A stretch of 64,000 bases of DNA from Janthinobacterium sp. PC23-8 (GTDB taxonomy: Bacteria; Pseudomonadota; Gammaproteobacteria; Burkholderiales; Burkholderiaceae_D). Shown in pieces: positions 28,281-39,515 of this stretch (positions are counted from its first letter, which is position 1; every line of letters starts with the position of its first letter). The stretch covers positions 441,676 through 505,675 of the forward strand of contig NZ_NJGY01000001.1 of NCBI RefSeq assembly GCF_002250505.1, read 5' to 3'. The notes beneath the pieces were generated by a model, which saw only the letters and a program-made list of their open reading frames with translations, was not told where the DNA came from and ran no database searches. The translations under genes and the position numbers were made by a program.

Positions 28281-28305
28281 GCGCCGCAGCCTGTGGCTGC
28301 GGCGC
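28281..28305 (-). promoter_or_regulatory. Stable hairpin between nuoI and nuoJ
   Basis: An 11-bp perfect GC-rich stem (28281-28291 with 28295-28305) closes a 3-base loop, starting six bases past the nuoI stop. There is no following U-run on the minus strand, so it is not a standard terminator. It may mark mRNA processing or protect the 3' end of an upstream segment. The structure is observed; the role is inference. Confidence 0.6.
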
Positions 28306-28310
28306 CTCCA

Positions 28311-28799
28311 TCAGCGATAAGGTGCGTCGGCGGCGCGCGCGGCGGCGATCTCGTTTTCATAACGATCGCCCACGGCCAGCAACATCTCTTTCGTGTAATA
28401 CAAATCGCCGCGTTTCTCGCCGTGATATTCCAGCACGTGCGTTTCAACGATCGAGTCGACCGGGCAGGATTCTTCGCAGAAACCGCAGAAGATGCACTTG
28501 GTCAAATCGATATCGTAGCGCGTGGTACGGCGCGAACCGTCGTCACGCTGCTCCGATTCGATCGTGATGGCCATCGCCGGGCACACCGCTTCGCACAGTT
28601 TGCAGGCGATGCAACGTTCCTCGCCGTTCGGGTAGCGGCGCAGCGCGTGCAGGCCACGGAAGCGCGGCGAGATCGGTGTCTTCTCTTCCGGGAATTGCAC
28701 CGTGATCTTGCGCGAAAACATGTACTTGCCGGTCAGCGCCATGCCCTTGATCAGCTCGCCTAACAGGAGGCTGCTGAAAAAATCTTTTACCTTATCCAT
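28311..28799 (-). CDS. nuoI: NADH-quinone oxidoreductase subunit I (2 x 4Fe-4S)
   Basis: Peripheral-arm subunit that carries clusters N6a and N6b on the electron path to N2. 162 residues. Two complete ferredoxin motifs are visible: [12 protein letters not shown] (about 61-72) and [12 protein letters not shown] (about 100-111). An N-terminal amphipathic helix ([16 protein letters not shown]) contacts the membrane. ATG at 28799; it follows nuoH by 14 bases. Confidence 0.97.
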   Translation of the reverse strand: MDKVKDFFSSLLLGELIKGMALTGKYMFSRKITVQFPEEKTPISPRFRGLHALRRYPNGEERCIACKLCEAVCPAMAITIESEQRDDGSRRTTRYDIDLTKCIFCGFCEESCPVDSIVETHVLEYHGEKRGDLYYTKEMLLAVGDRYENEIAAARAADAPYR

Positions 28800-28813
28800 T
28801 CGTATGCACTCTC

Positions 28814-29896
28814 TTACTTCCAAATATTCCAGGATGTCTGCATCCAGGCAGCGACGAAGACCAGGTAGACCAGCGTCAACGGGATAAACACTTTCCAACC
28901 GAGGCGCATGATCTGGTCATAACGGTAACGGGGGAAAGTACCACGCACCCAGACAAACAGCGAGACGATAAAGAAGGTTTTTGCAAACAGCCAGAAGAAG
29001 CCGCCGAAACCGCCCCAGAATTCGAGGAAGCCGAACGGTGCCGACCAGCCGCCGAGGAACATGATCGAGGCGAGCGCGCCGATCAGGATCATGTTGGCGT
29101 ATTCGGCCAGCATGAACATGGCGTAGGCCATGCCCGAATATTCGACCATGTGGCCGGCCACGATTTCGGACTCGCCCTCGACCACGTCGAACGGGTGACG
29201 ATTCGCTTCGGCCAGGCCCGAGACCAGGTAGATGACAAACATCGGCAGCAGCGGCAGCCAGTTCCACGACAGGAAGTTGACGCCCTTGTCGGCGAAGTAG
29301 CCAATCTGCTGGCCGCCGACGATGTCGATGAAATTCAGGCTGCCCGACACCATCAGCACGATCACCATCACGAAACCCATCGGGATTTCATACGAGATCA
29401 TCTGTGCAGAGGCGCGCATGGCGCCCATGAACGAGTACTTCGAGTTCGAGGCCCAGCCGGCGATGATGATGCCGTAGACTTCCATCGAGGTGATCGCCAG
29501 CAGCAGCAGCAAACCTGCGTTGACGTTGGCCAGCACCGCTTGCGGGCCGAACGGCACCACCGACCAAGCGGCCAGGGCCGGCATGATGGTCATGATGGGG
29601 CCGATCACGAACAGGCCTTTGGCGGCCTTGGACGGGATGATGATCTCCTTGAACAGGAGTTTCAACGCATCGGCGATCGGCTGCAGCAAGCCCAAGGGAC
29701 CCACGCGGTTCGGGCCGACGCGGATCTGGATCCAGCCGATCAGCTTGCGCTCCCACAGGGTGGCGTAAGCAACCAGGCCCATCAGCGGCAACAGCACGCA
29801 CAGGATCTTGATCAGCGTCCAGAAGAACGGCCAGGTCACGCCCAGCAGATTCTGGCCGCCGGTATTGATGACGTTTACAAATTCAGGCAGCGCCAT
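28814..29896 (-). CDS. nuoH: NADH-quinone oxidoreductase subunit H
   Basis: Membrane subunit of complex I that joins the peripheral arm and forms much of the quinone chamber. 360 residues with eight or nine helices. Conserved loops include [32 protein letters not shown] and [20 protein letters not shown]. The ATG shares one base with the nuoG stop. Confidence 0.97.
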   Translation of the reverse strand: MALPEFVNVINTGGQNLLGVTWPFFWTLIKILCVLLPLMGLVAYATLWERKLIGWIQIRVGPNRVGPLGLLQPIADALKLLFKEIIIPSKAAKGLFVIGPIMTIMPALAAWSVVPFGPQAVLANVNAGLLLLLAITSMEVYGIIIAGWASNSKYSFMGAMRASAQMISYEIPMGFVMVIVLMVSGSLNFIDIVGGQQIGYFADKGVNFLSWNWLPLLPMFVIYLVSGLAEANRHPFDVVEGESEIVAGHMVEYSGMAYAMFMLAEYANMILIGALASIMFLGGWSAPFGFLEFWGGFGGFFWLFAKTFFIVSLFVWVRGTFPRYRYDQIMRLGWKVFIPLTLVYLVFVAAWMQTSWNIWK

Positions 29897-32229
29897 CAGA
29901 TGTTCCCCTCTGCTTTTTCAACGGTGATGTCACCGAACATGCCGCCAAGCTGGGCGGTCGAGGCATGCGCCGCCGACACTTTCACCACATTGGCTGGCAA
30001 GCCGGCATGAATGGCGGCCACCAGGATGGCGCTGCCCGCGCCTTGCGCGACCTTGACCTTGTCGCCGGCCTTGATGCCGAGCTGCCCGGCCAGTACTGGC
30101 GACAGATGGGCTTGCGGCGCGGCGCCGTCGACCGTGCGCTGCAAAGGCTCGGAGCGGCGCACCAGCGCGTCGGCAAAGTAGATCGGCACGTCGGCGATGC
30201 GTTGCAGCCTGTTTGACGCCGGTGCGTAGCTGGCAGCCTGCGGTGCGTTTTTGGCGCTGTTGGAAAGCTGTGCCGACAGGTCAAGCACGCCCACGCCGAA
30301 TGCTTCGTCGCGGATCGCTTCCGAGGTGTCGTAGTCAAACCCTGGCAAGCCGAGGATATTGCCCAAGACGCGCAGCACTTTCCAGGCCGGACGGGTTTCG
30401 GCCAGCGGTTTCACGGTGCCATTGAAACTTTGCGCGCGGCCTTCGCAGTTGACGAAGGTGCCCGAGGTTTCGGCAAACGGCGCAATCGGCAGCAGCACAT
30501 CGGCGTACTCCATGCCATGCTTGAAGGCGGACATGGCCACGACCATCTCGGCGCCATCCAAAGCGGCGCGGGCCGCCTGTGGATTGGCGCTATCGAGTTC
30601 CGGCTCCGCGTGCAGCAGCACATAGGCTTTTTTCGGCACGGCAAACGCGGCTTGAGCATTGCTGCGCGGCTTGGCGACCAGATGGGCGCCGACCGTGTTG
30701 GCCGCTTCCGTCAGGTAACCCAGAGTCGCACCGGTCTGTTCGGCGATCCATTGTGCGGCAGCATGCAGCTGCGACGCTTGCGGGTGCTGCGTTGCCGCGT
30801 TACCCAGCAAAATCGCGCCATGGTCGCCGGCCATCAGGCTGGCGGCGATATTGACGGCCACGTCGGAGGCGTTGACCGATTCGAAACCGGCGGGGGCGGC
30901 GATCTGCTTGGCTTTCGCCACGGCAGCCACCACTTCCGACAAGGCGGCCAGCCAGTCAGCTGGCGCGACAATCATCTTGTTGGCGATCGTGATCAACTGC
31001 TCGTCGTCGGAGGCGTGCAGGATCGACAGCCTGGCGCCGCTCTTGACCGAGGCGCGCAGGCGCGTGGCCAGCAGCGGATGGTCCTTGCGCAGGAAGGAGC
31101 CGATCACGAAGGCGCGCTTGATCTGCGCGAAGTCGCTGATCGGCATGCCCAGCCATGGTTTGACGCTCGCGTCGAGCGCGAAGTCAAGCTGGCGCAGGCG
31201 GAAGTCGACGTGCTCGGAACCGAGACCGTGGGCGACTTTTTGCAGCAGCACCAGTTCTTCCACCGTCGAATGCGGCGTGGCCAGCGCGGCGATGGCGTCG
31301 GCGCCATGCTCGTGCTTGATGTTTTTCAGGCCGTGCGCCACGTATTCCAGCGCGGTTTGCCAGTCGACTTCTTTCCACTCGTTGCCCTGCTTCAGCATTG
31401 GCGAGGTCAGGCGCTCGGCACTGTCCAGCGCTTCATATGAGAAACGGTCCTTGTCCGAGATCCAGCATTCGTTGACGGCTTCATTTTCCAGCGGCAGTAC
31501 GCGCTTGACCTTGCCAGCTTTCACTTGCACGATCAGGTTGGCGCCCAGGCCGTCATGCGGGCTGACCGATTTGCGGCGCGACAGTTCCCAGGTACGGGCG
31601 CTGTAGCGGAACGGCTTCGAGGTCAAGGCGCCGACCGGGCACAGGTCGATCATGTTGCCCGACAGTTCGGAGTCGACCGTCTGGCCGACAAACGACACGA
31701 TTTCCGAGTGTTCGCCGCGGCCGATCATGCCCAGCTCCATCACGCCGGCCACTTCCTGGCCAAAGCGTACGCAGCGGGTGCACTGAATGCAGCGCGCCAT
31801 CTCTTGCATCGAGACCAGCGGACCGGCTTCCTTCGGTTTGACGACGCGCTTGTCTTCCTTGTAGCGCGATTCGCTCTTGCCGTAGCCGACTGCCAGATCC
31901 TGCAACTGGCATTCGCCGCCCTGATCGCAGATAGGGCAATCGAGCGGGTGGTTAATCAACAGGAATTCCATGACCGACTTTTGCGCCTGCACAGCCTTGT
32001 CGCTGGCGGAGCGCACGATCATGCCGGCACTGACCGGGGTCGCGCAAGCGGGCAAAGGCTTGGGCGCCTTCTCCACTTCGACCAGGCACATGCGGCAGTT
32101 CGCTGCGATCGACAATTTCTTGTGATAGCAGAAGTGCGGAATGTAGGTTCCCAATTTGTTGGCGGCGTCCATCACCATGCTACCAGCAGGGACTTCGACT
32201 TTTTTGCCGTCTATTTCGATTTCAACCAT
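29896..32229 (-). CDS. nuoG: NADH-quinone oxidoreductase subunit G
   Basis: Largest peripheral-arm subunit of complex I, carrying several Fe-S clusters. 777 residues, shorter than the roughly 908 of E. coli. The N-terminal 2Fe-2S domain has [20 protein letters not shown] and LPACATPV. A His-containing 4Fe-4S motif follows ([19 protein letters not shown]), then [16 protein letters not shown] and, near residue 197, [15 protein letters not shown]. The remainder is a molybdopterin-oxidoreductase-like domain without catalytic function. It lies 22 bases after nuoF and overlaps nuoH by one base. Confidence 0.96.
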   Translation of the reverse strand: MVEIEIDGKKVEVPAGSMVMDAANKLGTYIPHFCYHKKLSIAANCRMCLVEVEKAPKPLPACATPVSAGMIVRSASDKAVQAQKSVMEFLLINHPLDCPICDQGGECQLQDLAVGYGKSESRYKEDKRVVKPKEAGPLVSMQEMARCIQCTRCVRFGQEVAGVMELGMIGRGEHSEIVSFVGQTVDSELSGNMIDLCPVGALTSKPFRYSARTWELSRRKSVSPHDGLGANLIVQVKAGKVKRVLPLENEAVNECWISDKDRFSYEALDSAERLTSPMLKQGNEWKEVDWQTALEYVAHGLKNIKHEHGADAIAALATPHSTVEELVLLQKVAHGLGSEHVDFRLRQLDFALDASVKPWLGMPISDFAQIKRAFVIGSFLRKDHPLLATRLRASVKSGARLSILHASDDEQLITIANKMIVAPADWLAALSEVVAAVAKAKQIAAPAGFESVNASDVAVNIAASLMAGDHGAILLGNAATQHPQASQLHAAAQWIAEQTGATLGYLTEAANTVGAHLVAKPRSNAQAAFAVPKKAYVLLHAEPELDSANPQAARAALDGAEMVVAMSAFKHGMEYADVLLPIAPFAETSGTFVNCEGRAQSFNGTVKPLAETRPAWKVLRVLGNILGLPGFDYDTSEAIRDEAFGVGVLDLSAQLSNSAKNAPQAASYAPASNRLQRIADVPIYFADALVRRSEPLQRTVDGAAPQAHLSPVLAGQLGIKAGDKVKVAQGAGSAILVAAIHAGLPANVVKVSAAHASTAQLGGMFGDITVEKAEGNI

Positions 32230-32251
32230 GGTGATCGTTACCTGACGCAGC

Positions 32252-33547
32252 TTAGATGTAAGCGGGCACTAAGCAATGCTTGTGCTCGACATGATATTCA
32301 AATTCTTCACGGAATTGCTTGATGAAGGCCCGTACCGGCATGGCGGCCGCATCGCCCAGCGCGCAAATGGTGCGGCCCTGGATGTTGTCGGCGATCGAGT
32401 TGAGCATGTCCAGGTCGTCTGGACGACCCTGCCCCTGCTCGATGCGGTGCACCATGCGGTACATCCAGCCAGTGCCTTCACGGCAAGGCGTACACTGGCC
32501 GCACGATTCCTCGAAGTAGAAGTAGGACAGGCGCTCCAGCGCCTTGACCATGCAGCGTGTTTCGTCCATCACGATGACGGCGCCCGAACCGAGCATCGAA
32601 CCGGCTTTCGCGATCGAGTCGTAGTCCAGGTCGGTCTGCATCATGATGTCGCCGCGGATCACCGGCGCGGACGAGCCGCCAGGAATCACGGCCTTGATCT
32701 TTTTGCCACCGCGCATGCCGCCTGCCAGTTCCAGCAGTTTGGCAAACGGCGTGCCGAGCGGCACTTCGTAGTTGCCCGGCATTTCCACGTCGCCCGAGAT
32801 CGAGAAAATCTTCGAGCCGCCGTTGTTCGGCTTGCCCATCGCCAGGTATTTCTCAGGGCCGATGTTCAGCACGAACGGCACAGCCGCAAAGGTTTCCGTG
32901 TTGTTGATGGTGGTCGGCTTGCCGTACAGGCCAAACGAGGCCGGGAAAGGCGGCTTGAAGCGCGGCTGGCCTTTCTTGCCTTCCAGCGATTCGAGCAAGG
33001 CGGTTTCTTCGCCGCAGATGTAGGCACCATAACCATGGTGCGCATGCAACTGGAACGAGAATTCGCTGCCCATGATCTTGTCACCGAGGAAGCCGGCGGC
33101 GCGCGCCTCTTCCAGCGCTTCTTCGAACCGCAGGTATTCCTGGAAGATCTCGCCGTGGATATAGTTGTAGCCCACGGTGATGCCCATCGCATAAGCGCCA
33201 ATGGCCATGCCTTCAATCAGGGCATGGGGATTGTAACGAATGATGTCGCGGTCCTTGAAAGTGCCCGGCTCGCCTTCATCTGTATTGCAGACGAGGTATT
33301 TCTGACCCGGGAACTGGCGCGGCATGAAGCTCCACTTCAGGCCGGTAGGGAAACCCGCGCCGCCACGGCCGCGCAAGGACGAGGCCTTGAGGTCGGCGAT
33401 GATCTGTTCAGGCGTGATCTTCTCTTCCAGGATGCGACGCAGGGCGGAATAGCCGCCGCGGTTCACATAATCTTGCAAATGCCAGTTCTTGCCATCCAGA
33501 TCCTTGAGGATCAATGGATCGATATGGCGGTTGTGGAGTGACGTCAT
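32252..33547 (-). CDS. nuoF: NADH-quinone oxidoreductase subunit F (FMN, 4Fe-4S)
   Basis: NADH-oxidising subunit of complex I. 431 residues. The NADH/FMN-binding loop is [19 protein letters not shown], the FMN region includes [15 protein letters not shown], and cluster N3 is bound by [16 protein letters not shown] plus a later cysteine ([14 protein letters not shown]). The start [12 protein letters not shown] at 33547 overlaps the nuoE stop by four bases; an upstream extension lacks homology. Confidence 0.97.
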   Translation of the reverse strand: MTSLHNRHIDPLILKDLDGKNWHLQDYVNRGGYSALRRILEEKITPEQIIADLKASSLRGRGGAGFPTGLKWSFMPRQFPGQKYLVCNTDEGEPGTFKDRDIIRYNPHALIEGMAIGAYAMGITVGYNYIHGEIFQEYLRFEEALEEARAAGFLGDKIMGSEFSFQLHAHHGYGAYICGEETALLESLEGKKGQPRFKPPFPASFGLYGKPTTINNTETFAAVPFVLNIGPEKYLAMGKPNNGGSKIFSISGDVEMPGNYEVPLGTPFAKLLELAGGMRGGKKIKAVIPGGSSAPVIRGDIMMQTDLDYDSIAKAGSMLGSGAVIVMDETRCMVKALERLSYFYFEESCGQCTPCREGTGWMYRMVHRIEQGQGRPDDLDMLNSIADNIQGRTICALGDAAAMPVRAFIKQFREEFEYHVEHKHCLVPAYI

Positions 33548-34023
33548 TTCTTGAGTTCCTCCAGCATGGCGTCGATCTTCTCGTTCGACATCCAGCTGCA
33601 CATGGTTTTATTACTGACCAGCAGGACAGGCGCATCGCCGCAAGCGCCCATGCACTCGCCTTCGACCAGCGTGAACTGACCGTCCGGGGTGGTTTCGCGG
33701 AAATCGATGCCCAGCTTCTGCTTCAGGTATTCGGCCGCGCGCACGCCGCCCGACAGGGCGCATGGCAGGTTGGTGCACACGGTGATCTTGTGCTTGCCGA
33801 CCGGTTTCACATTGTACATATTGTAGAACGTGGCAACTTCCTGCACGGCAATGGCCGGCATGCCGATGTAGCCGGCCAGTTCCTTCATGGTTTCCGGCGC
33901 CAGCCAGCCCAGCTCATCCTGGGCGTGGGCCAGCGCGGCCATCACGGCCGACTGGCGCTGATCGCCCGGATACTTGGCCAGCTCGCGGTCAATTTTTTTA
34001 TAGCACTGCTCTGATAACAACAT
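33544..34023 (-). CDS. nuoE: NADH-quinone oxidoreductase subunit E (2Fe-2S)
   Basis: Thioredoxin-like subunit carrying cluster N1a. 159 residues. The four ligands are in [12 protein letters not shown] and [14 protein letters not shown]. The N-terminal helical part ([27 protein letters not shown], shown in pieces) is typical. Twelve bases after nuoD; overlaps nuoF by four. Confidence 0.97.
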   Translation of the reverse strand: MLLSEQCYKKIDRELAKYPGDQRQSAVMAALAHAQDELGWLAPETMKELAGYIGMPAIAVQEVATFYNMYNVKPVGKHKITVCTNLPCALSGGVRAAEYLKQKLGIDFRETTPDGQFTLVEGECMGACGDAPVLLVSNKTMCSWMSNEKIDAMLEELKK

Positions 34024-34035
34024 ACTTTTTGCCTC

Positions 34036-35289
34036 TTAGCGGTCAATACTGCCGAACACGATGTCTTGCGTACCGATGATGGTCACGGCGTCGGCAATCA
34101 TGTGTCCACGCGCCATTTCGTCGAGCGACTGCAAATGGGCATAGTCGGGTGCACGCAGCTTCATGCGGTACGGCTTGTTGGCGCCATCGGACACCAGGTA
34201 AATGCCGAACTCGCCTTTCGGGTGTTCGACCGCGCTGTAGGCTTCGCCCGGCGGCACGTGGAATCCTTCGGTAAACAGCTTGAAGTGGTGAATCAGCGAT
34301 TCCATATTGGTCTTCATGTCGACGCGGCCCGGCGGCGCCACCTTGCGGTTGCTGGTCATGACAGGACCCGGATTGTTGCGCAGCCACTCCACGCACTGCT
34401 TGATGATGCGGTTCGACTGGCGCAGCTCTTCCACGCGCACCAGGTAACGGTCGTAGCAGTCGCCGTTGGTGCCGATCGGAATGTCGAAGTCCATCAGGTC
34501 GTACACTTCGTAGGGTTGCTGCTTGCGCAAGTCCCATTGCACGCCCGAACCGCGCAGCATGGCGCCGGTAAAGCCCATCGCCAGCGCATCTTCCGGCGCG
34601 ACCACGCCGATGCCGACCGTGCGCTGTTTCCAGATACGGTTATCGGTCAGCAGCGTCTCGTATTCGTCGACATAGGTCGGAAAACGGCGCGTGAAGTCTT
34701 CGATAAAGTCCAGCAGCGAACCCTGGCGGTTTTCGTTCAGCTTGGCAATCGCCTTGGCGTTGCGGATGATCGACGCCTTGTGCTGCGGCATCGCGTCCGG
34801 CAGGTCGCGGTAAACGCCGCCCGGACGGTAGTAGGCCGCGTGCATGCGCGCGCCCGACACCGCTTCGTAGCAGTCGAACAGGTCTTCGCGGTCGCGGAAG
34901 CAGTACAGGAACGGGCCCATGGCACCGACGTCGAGCGCGTGCGCGCCCAGCCACATCAGATGGTTCAGCACGCGGGTGATTTCGTCGAACATCACGCGAA
35001 TATATTGCGCACGCAGCGGCACTTCCAGGCCCAGCAGCTTTTCGATCGCCATCACATAGGCGTGTTCATTGCACATCATCGACACATAGTCGAGACGGTC
35101 CATGTACGGCACCGATTGCAGATAGGTCTTCTGTTCGGCCAGTTTTTCGGTGGCGCGGTGCAGCAGACCGATATGGGGGTCGGCACGCTGGATGACTTCG
35201 CCATCGAGCTCAAGCACCAGGCGCAGCACACCGTGCGCGGCCGGGTGCTGTGGCCCAAAGTTCAGGGTGTAATTCTTAATCTCAGCCAT
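34036..35289 (-). CDS. nuoD: NADH-quinone oxidoreductase subunit D (49 kDa)
   Basis: Peripheral-arm subunit that forms the quinone site with NuoB. 417 residues, a separate protein rather than a NuoCD fusion as in E. coli. Conserved pieces are [58 protein letters not shown] and the C-terminal DIVFGSIDR. The start shares one base with the nuoC stop. Confidence 0.97.
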   Translation of the reverse strand: MAEIKNYTLNFGPQHPAAHGVLRLVLELDGEVIQRADPHIGLLHRATEKLAEQKTYLQSVPYMDRLDYVSMMCNEHAYVMAIEKLLGLEVPLRAQYIRVMFDEITRVLNHLMWLGAHALDVGAMGPFLYCFRDREDLFDCYEAVSGARMHAAYYRPGGVYRDLPDAMPQHKASIIRNAKAIAKLNENRQGSLLDFIEDFTRRFPTYVDEYETLLTDNRIWKQRTVGIGVVAPEDALAMGFTGAMLRGSGVQWDLRKQQPYEVYDLMDFDIPIGTNGDCYDRYLVRVEELRQSNRIIKQCVEWLRNNPGPVMTSNRKVAPPGRVDMKTNMESLIHHFKLFTEGFHVPPGEAYSAVEHPKGEFGIYLVSDGANKPYRMKLRAPDYAHLQSLDEMARGHMIADAVTIIGTQDIVFGSIDR

Positions 35290-35882
35290 TATTTCATCCC
35301 GTAATGTTCTTCGCGGATCACGCGCGGCACGTTTTCCCGCGGCTCGATCGTCACGGGCTGGTAAATCACGCGTTTCTGTTCCGGGTCGTAGCGCATCTCG
35401 ACATAGCCGGAGACAGGGAAGTCCTTGCGGAACGGATGGCCGATGAAGCCGTAGTCGGTGAGGATGCGGCGCAGGTCGTTATGGCCTTCGAACAGAATGC
35501 CCAGCAGGTCGAACGCTTCGCGCTCGTACCAGTTGACCGAACGCCAGATGCCGATCACGGACGGCAGCAGCGGCATCTCGTCGTCGGGCGCGAACACGCG
35601 CACGCGCACGCGCCAGTTGTGCTTGACCGACAGCAAATGCGACACGGCCGCGTAACGCAGGCCGGTCCAGGCGCCGTCACCATAGGTCAGGTAGTCGACG
35701 CCGCACAGGTCGAGCAACTGCTCGAAATGCAGGGACGGATCATCGCGCAGGGTTTGCATCACGGCCAGGTAGTCCTCGGCCTTGACGGTCAGGGTCACTT
35801 CGCCCAGCGCAACGCTCGTACCAACGCGTTCGCCCAGGGCAGTGCCGAGGGCGTTTTGCAATACTTCTAAATGTGTTGTCAT
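35289..35882 (-). CDS. nuoC: NADH-quinone oxidoreductase subunit C (30 kDa)
   Basis: Peripheral-arm subunit. 197 residues. The family signature is [16 protein letters not shown] followed by [21 protein letters not shown] start at [12 protein letters not shown] (35882) fits family length; the longer upstream reading crosses into nuoB. Seventeen bases after nuoB. Confidence 0.96.
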   Translation of the reverse strand: MTTHLEVLQNALGTALGERVGTSVALGEVTLTVKAEDYLAVMQTLRDDPSLHFEQLLDLCGVDYLTYGDGAWTGLRYAAVSHLLSVKHNWRVRVRVFAPDDEMPLLPSVIGIWRSVNWYEREAFDLLGILFEGHNDLRRILTDYGFIGHPFRKDFPVSGYVEMRYDPEQKRVIYQPVTIEPRENVPRVIREEHYGMK

Positions 35883-35899
35883 AATCTGAAGCGGCCCGG

Positions 35900-36376
35900 T
35901 TAGCGTGCGATCGTGCTGGTACGCTTGATCTTGTTCTGCAGTTGCATGATGCCGTACAGCAGCGCTTCGGCTGTCGGAGGGCAGCCAGGCACATACACGT
36001 CGACGGGCACGATGCGGTCGCAACCACGCACCACGGAATACGAATAGTGGTAGTACCCGCCGCCATTGGCGCAGGAGCCCATCGAGATGACCCAGCGCGG
36101 CTCGGCCATCTGGTCGTAGACCTTGCGCAGCGCCGGCGCCATCTTGTTGCACAGCGTGCCGGCAACGATCATCACGTCGGACTGACGCGGCGAGGGACGA
36201 AACACCACGCCAAAACGGTCCATGTCGTAGCGGGCTGCGCCCACGTGCATCATTTCGACCGCACAGCAGGCCAGACCGAACGTCATCGGGAACATCGACC
36301 CGGTACGCGCCCAGTTGATCAGCTTGTCGGCCGAGGTGGTGATGAAACCTTCGCTTAATACGCCTTCAATAGCCAT
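35900..36376 (-). CDS. nuoB: NADH-quinone oxidoreductase subunit B (cluster N2)
   Basis: Carries the terminal cluster N2, which reduces quinone. 158 residues. Ligand cysteines are the adjacent pair in [11 protein letters not shown], then [10 protein letters not shown] and [13 protein letters not shown]. Three bases after nuoA. Confidence 0.97.
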   Translation of the reverse strand: MAIEGVLSEGFITTSADKLINWARTGSMFPMTFGLACCAVEMMHVGAARYDMDRFGVVFRPSPRQSDVMIVAGTLCNKMAPALRKVYDQMAEPRWVISMGSCANGGGYYHYSYSVVRGCDRIVPVDVYVPGCPPTAEALLYGIMQLQNKIKRTSTIAR

Positions 36377-36379
36377 GGC

Positions 36380-36739
36380 TTATTCCCAGTCAAGGGCACC
36401 TTTCTTCCAAATGTACCAAAATCCGACCACGAATTCGGCGATAAACACCATCATCGTGACGAAACCAGCCCAGCCCAGGTCGCGCATTGCCACGCCCCAC
36501 GGGAAAAAGAATGCCGTTTCCAGATCGAACAAAATAAACAGGATTGCAACCAGATAGTAGCGCACATCAAATTTCATGCGTGCATCTTCGAATGCTTCAA
36601 AGCCACATTCGTACGGGGAGAGTTTTGCTGCGTCGGGCCGGTGAGGACCCAGGATGCGACCCAGGACCTGGGGCGCGATGCCGACACCAAGGCCGACAAG
36701 AATAAACAGCAGGACGGGGAAGTAATTTTCGAGGTTCAC
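36380..36739 (-). CDS. nuoA: NADH-quinone oxidoreductase subunit A, GTG start
   Basis: First gene of the complex I operon; a three-helix membrane subunit (119 residues). [21 protein letters not shown] and [15 protein letters not shown] are family landmarks. The start codon is GTG: the canonical N-terminus [12 protein letters not shown] begins there, and an in-frame TAA lies a few codons upstream with no in-frame ATG between. No strong ribosome binding site precedes it, so initiation may be weak. The operon promoter should lie in 36740-36855; no clean -35/-10 pair was found. Confidence 0.95.
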   Translation of the reverse strand: MNLENYFPVLLFILVGLGVGIAPQVLGRILGPHRPDAAKLSPYECGFEAFEDARMKFDVRYYLVAILFILFDLETAFFFPWGVAMRDLGWAGFVTMMVFIAEFVVGFWYIWKKGALDWE

Positions 36740-36855
36740 GATTTGATGAGCTTATATTGAACGATCGGTTAAATGAGGACGCTGCGGTGATTTGCAGCGT
36801 ATCTAACGCACGATCCCAATCAGGGCTACGATCAGGATCGAACGACACATCCTCG

Positions 36856-36907
36856 TAAAAAAAGCCAGCAACTTTGAACGAGCCATGGCCCGTGCGCCGT
36901 TGCTGGC
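36856..36907 (-). terminator. Intrinsic terminator after tRNA-Leu
   Basis: A 9-bp perfect stem (36864-36872 with 36899-36907) with a 26-base loop is followed on the minus strand by a U-run (complement of 36857-36863). It starts 12 bases past the tRNA 3' end and separates the secG/tRNA transcript from the nuo operon. Confidence 0.8.
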
Positions 36908-36918
36908 TTCTGATTTCT

Positions 36919-37003
36919 GGTGCCGACGACGAGACTCGAACTCGTACAGCTTGCGCCACTACCCCCTCAAGATAGCGTGTCTACCAATTTCACCACGTCG
37001 GCG
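36919..37003 (-). tRNA. tRNA-Leu (anticodon GAG)
   Basis: 85 bases including an encoded CCA. The acceptor stem GCCGACG pairs with CGTCGGC. The anticodon stem CTATC/GGTAG encloses TTGAGGG, giving anticodon GAG. A long variable arm of class II type and a T arm ACGAG-TTCGAGT-CTCGT are present. It reads CUC and CUU codons. It lies between secG and nuoA. Confidence 0.96.
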
Positions 37004-37183
37004 GTAAGGCCCGTATTCTACTCTGCTTTGCTGCCAAAGTTAATGCAAAAATGCATCAAAACACAGATAAAAACGATAAATTTTTACAGCTAATGCCTCT
37101 GTACTGCGTTTTCCTACCGTACTGCCAAAACATTGAGCAATATTCTGCCCGTAATGAGAATTACTCTCGAAAAACGCCGCCAA

Positions 37184-37603
37184 TTACTTCGGAATCGTGT
37201 TTGCCGGAGTGGATGCCGCCGGGGTCGCTGGCACGGTGGCCGCTGGCACACCGGTCGATGGCGCCACTGGCGCGGCCGGAGCGGCACCAGGAATGGCGCC
37301 AGCGCCGGTCACGGGCACAGGCTTGACAACCTTGTCCATCACGCCGCCACCCACCGTGGTGGCACGCTGGTTGGCCATCAACGACAGCGCCAGGGTGGCG
37401 CCGAAGAAAATGGCGGCGGCCACGCCGGTCGACTTCGACATGAAGTTCGACGAACCCGTGGCGCCGAACAGGCTGCCGGACGCGCCGGAACCAAAGGCGG
37501 CGCCCATGTCGGCGCCCTTGCCGTGCTGCAACAACACCAGCGCAATAATCGACAAAGCGGACACTACCTGTACCACGACTACCAGATTGAACATCATGTT
37601 CAT
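37184..37603 (-). CDS. secG: Preprotein translocase subunit SecG
   Basis: Small membrane component of the SecYEG channel. 139 residues with two helices: FNLVVVVQVVSALSIIALVLL and VAAAIFFGATLALSLM. The loop HGKGADMGAAFGSGASGSLFG is highly typical. The C-terminus is a Pro/Ala/Thr-rich tail of about 50 residues, longer than in E. coli. The first of several Met codons (37603 or 37597) is the start. It follows tpiA by 28 bases on the same strand. Confidence 0.95.
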   Translation of the reverse strand: MNMMFNLVVVVQVVSALSIIALVLLQHGKGADMGAAFGSGASGSLFGATGSSNFMSKSTGVAAAIFFGATLALSLMANQRATTVGGGVMDKVVKPVPVTGAGAIPGAAPAAPVAPSTGVPAATVPATPAASTPANTIPK

Positions 37604-37631
37604 TGCAATTCCATTCTTAGTTTAAAGTAAT

Positions 37632-38381
37632 TCAATCAGCGGCGTGAATAATCGCCAGGAAATCCGCCGCCTTCAATGCCGCCCCACCGATCAGACCGCC
37701 ATCGATATCCGGCATTGCCATCAATTCTTTCGCGTTCTCCGGCTTCATGCTGCCGCCGTACAGGATCTGCACGCCGGCGGCCGCTACCGCATTCTTTGCC
37801 GCCAACTGGCCGCGCAATACCTGATGCACTTCCTGCGCCATGTGCGGCGTGGCGGTCTTGCCCGTGCCAATGGCCCAGACCGGCTCGTAAGCGAGCACCA
37901 GTTTCGCCACGTCGGCTTCGCCAATGGCGGCGAGCACTGCATTCAACTGCATGGCCACCACCGCGTCGGTCTGCCCTGCTTCGCGCTCGTCGAGATGCTC
38001 GCCGATGCAGACGATGGGCGTGATGCCTGCCGCCAGCGCCGCGACCGTCTTGGCTGCCACTTGCGCGTCGGTCTCGCCGTGATAGGCGCGCCGCTCGGAG
38101 TGTCCCAGTATGACGTAGCTGCAAGCAAAATCGTGCAGCATCGCGGTCGAGACTTCACCGGTGTAGGCGCCGCCCGCTTGCGCGGAAACATCCTGCGCGC
38201 CCCATGCCAGGCTGGACCCTGTCAATTGCGCCTGGCACTGCGCCAGGTAAGGCGCGGGCACACAGACGGCGCTGGCAGCAACGGCATCAGCCAGGCCAGC
38301 AACGATTTCAGACAATAACACCGCGTTCGAGGTGAGACTGCCGTTCATTTTCCAATTTCCGACGACGAGTTTGCGACGCAT
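37632..38381 (-). CDS. tpiA: Triosephosphate isomerase
   Basis: Interconverts dihydroxyacetone phosphate and glyceraldehyde 3-phosphate in glycolysis and gluconeogenesis. 249 residues, TIM barrel. Active-site residues are visible: Lys in [10 protein letters not shown], His in VILGHSERR and Glu in [14 protein letters not shown]. The phosphate loop [12 protein letters not shown] is present. Upstream of secG. Confidence 0.97.
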   Translation of the reverse strand: MRRKLVVGNWKMNGSLTSNAVLLSEIVAGLADAVAASAVCVPAPYLAQCQAQLTGSSLAWGAQDVSAQAGGAYTGEVSTAMLHDFACSYVILGHSERRAYHGETDAQVAAKTVAALAAGITPIVCIGEHLDEREAGQTDAVVAMQLNAVLAAIGEADVAKLVLAYEPVWAIGTGKTATPHMAQEVHQVLRGQLAAKNAVAAAGVQILYGGSMKPENAKELMAMPDIDGGLIGGAALKAADFLAIIHAAD

Positions 38382-38453
38382 AGTAGCCTAAATTTTAATA
38401 ACCCGTCATTCTAACGCTACCACTGTTGGCGGTCAAACCGCTAGCTACTGCTT

Positions 38454-39434
38454 TCAAGCAACTTGCAACATGATCTTGCCGATGTGGGTGCTCGCCTCCA
38501 TCAGCGCATGCGCTTCATTCGCCTTGTCCAGCGGGAAGGTTTTATAGATCACGGGCTTGATCTTGCCGGCCTCGATCAGCGGCCAGACGGTCTGGCGCAG
38601 GTGCTGCGCCACCGCCGCCTTGAAGGCCACCGAACGGGGGCGCAAGGTCGAACCCGTCACCGTCAGGCGGCGGCGCAACAAGGTGCCCAGATCGAGCTCG
38701 GCTTTGGTGCCGCCCTGCACCGCGATCAGGCCGATGCGCCCGTCGTCGGCCAGGCAGGCGATCTCGCGCGGCAGGTAATCGCCGCCGACCATGTCGAGGA
38801 TCACATCGACGCCCTTGCCATCGGTCAGTTGCTTGACGACGGCAACGAAATCTTCAGTGCGGTAATTGATGCCGCGCTCGGCGCCCAGCGCTTCGCAGGC
38901 GCGCGCTTTTTCATCGCTGCCGGCGGTGGCGAACACGCGATGGCCGAGCGCGCTGGCCAGCTGGATCGCCGCCACGCCGATGCCCGAGCTGCCGCCCTGC
39001 ACCAGCAAGGTATCGCTGCCCGACAGCGCGCAGCGGTCGAACACGTTGCTCCAGACGGTAAAGAAGTTTTCCGGCAGCGAAGCGCCCTCGAGCGCCGTCA
39101 AGCCTTTTGGCAACGGCAGGCACTGGCCGGCGGGTGCCGCGCAATATTCGGCATAGCCGCCGCCCTGTACCAGCGCGCACACCAGATCGCCGGGCTGGAA
39201 CCCGCTGCCCTCGAAATCGCCATCGACCAGCTCACCCGCCACTTCCAGGCCGGGCAGGTCGGAGGCGCCGCTTGGGGGGGCATATTTGCCCAGGCGCTGC
39301 AGCACGTCGGGACGGTTGATGCCGGCCGCGTGCACCTTGATCAGCAACTCGCCCGCCTTCCAGGCAGGCTGCGGACGTTCGGCGATTTTCAGGACATCGG
39401 AGGGGCCGGGCTGGCTGATTTCAATTGCGCGCAT
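38454..39434 (-). CDS. NAD(P)H-quinone oxidoreductase (QOR / PIG3 family)
   Basis: A 326-residue zinc-free medium-chain dehydrogenase. The GroES-like half has KVHAAGINRPDVLQRLGKY, and the nucleotide-binding loop is VQGGSSGIGVAAIQLA. NYRTEDFVAVVKQLTDGKGV and LTVTGSTLRPRS match the TP53I3 (PIG3)-like branch, which reduces quinones with NADPH. No zinc-ligand set is present. It lies 72 bases upstream of tpiA on the same strand. Substrate unknown. Confidence 0.88.
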   Translation of the reverse strand: MRAIEISQPGPSDVLKIAERPQPAWKAGELLIKVHAAGINRPDVLQRLGKYAPPSGASDLPGLEVAGELVDGDFEGSGFQPGDLVCALVQGGGYAEYCAAPAGQCLPLPKGLTALEGASLPENFFTVWSNVFDRCALSGSDTLLVQGGSSGIGVAAIQLASALGHRVFATAGSDEKARACEALGAERGINYRTEDFVAVVKQLTDGKGVDVILDMVGGDYLPREIACLADDGRIGLIAVQGGTKAELDLGTLLRRRLTVTGSTLRPRSVAFKAAVAQHLRQTVWPLIEAGKIKPVIYKTFPLDKANEAHALMEASTHIGKIMLQVA

Positions 39435-39515
39435 GGCAAGGCATCTTTAAAGGGAAAGTGCGATTGTACGCCAAGCTTGCGTGCCTTGCAGACGCCCCCG
39501 CGTCCTGCAGCGCGC

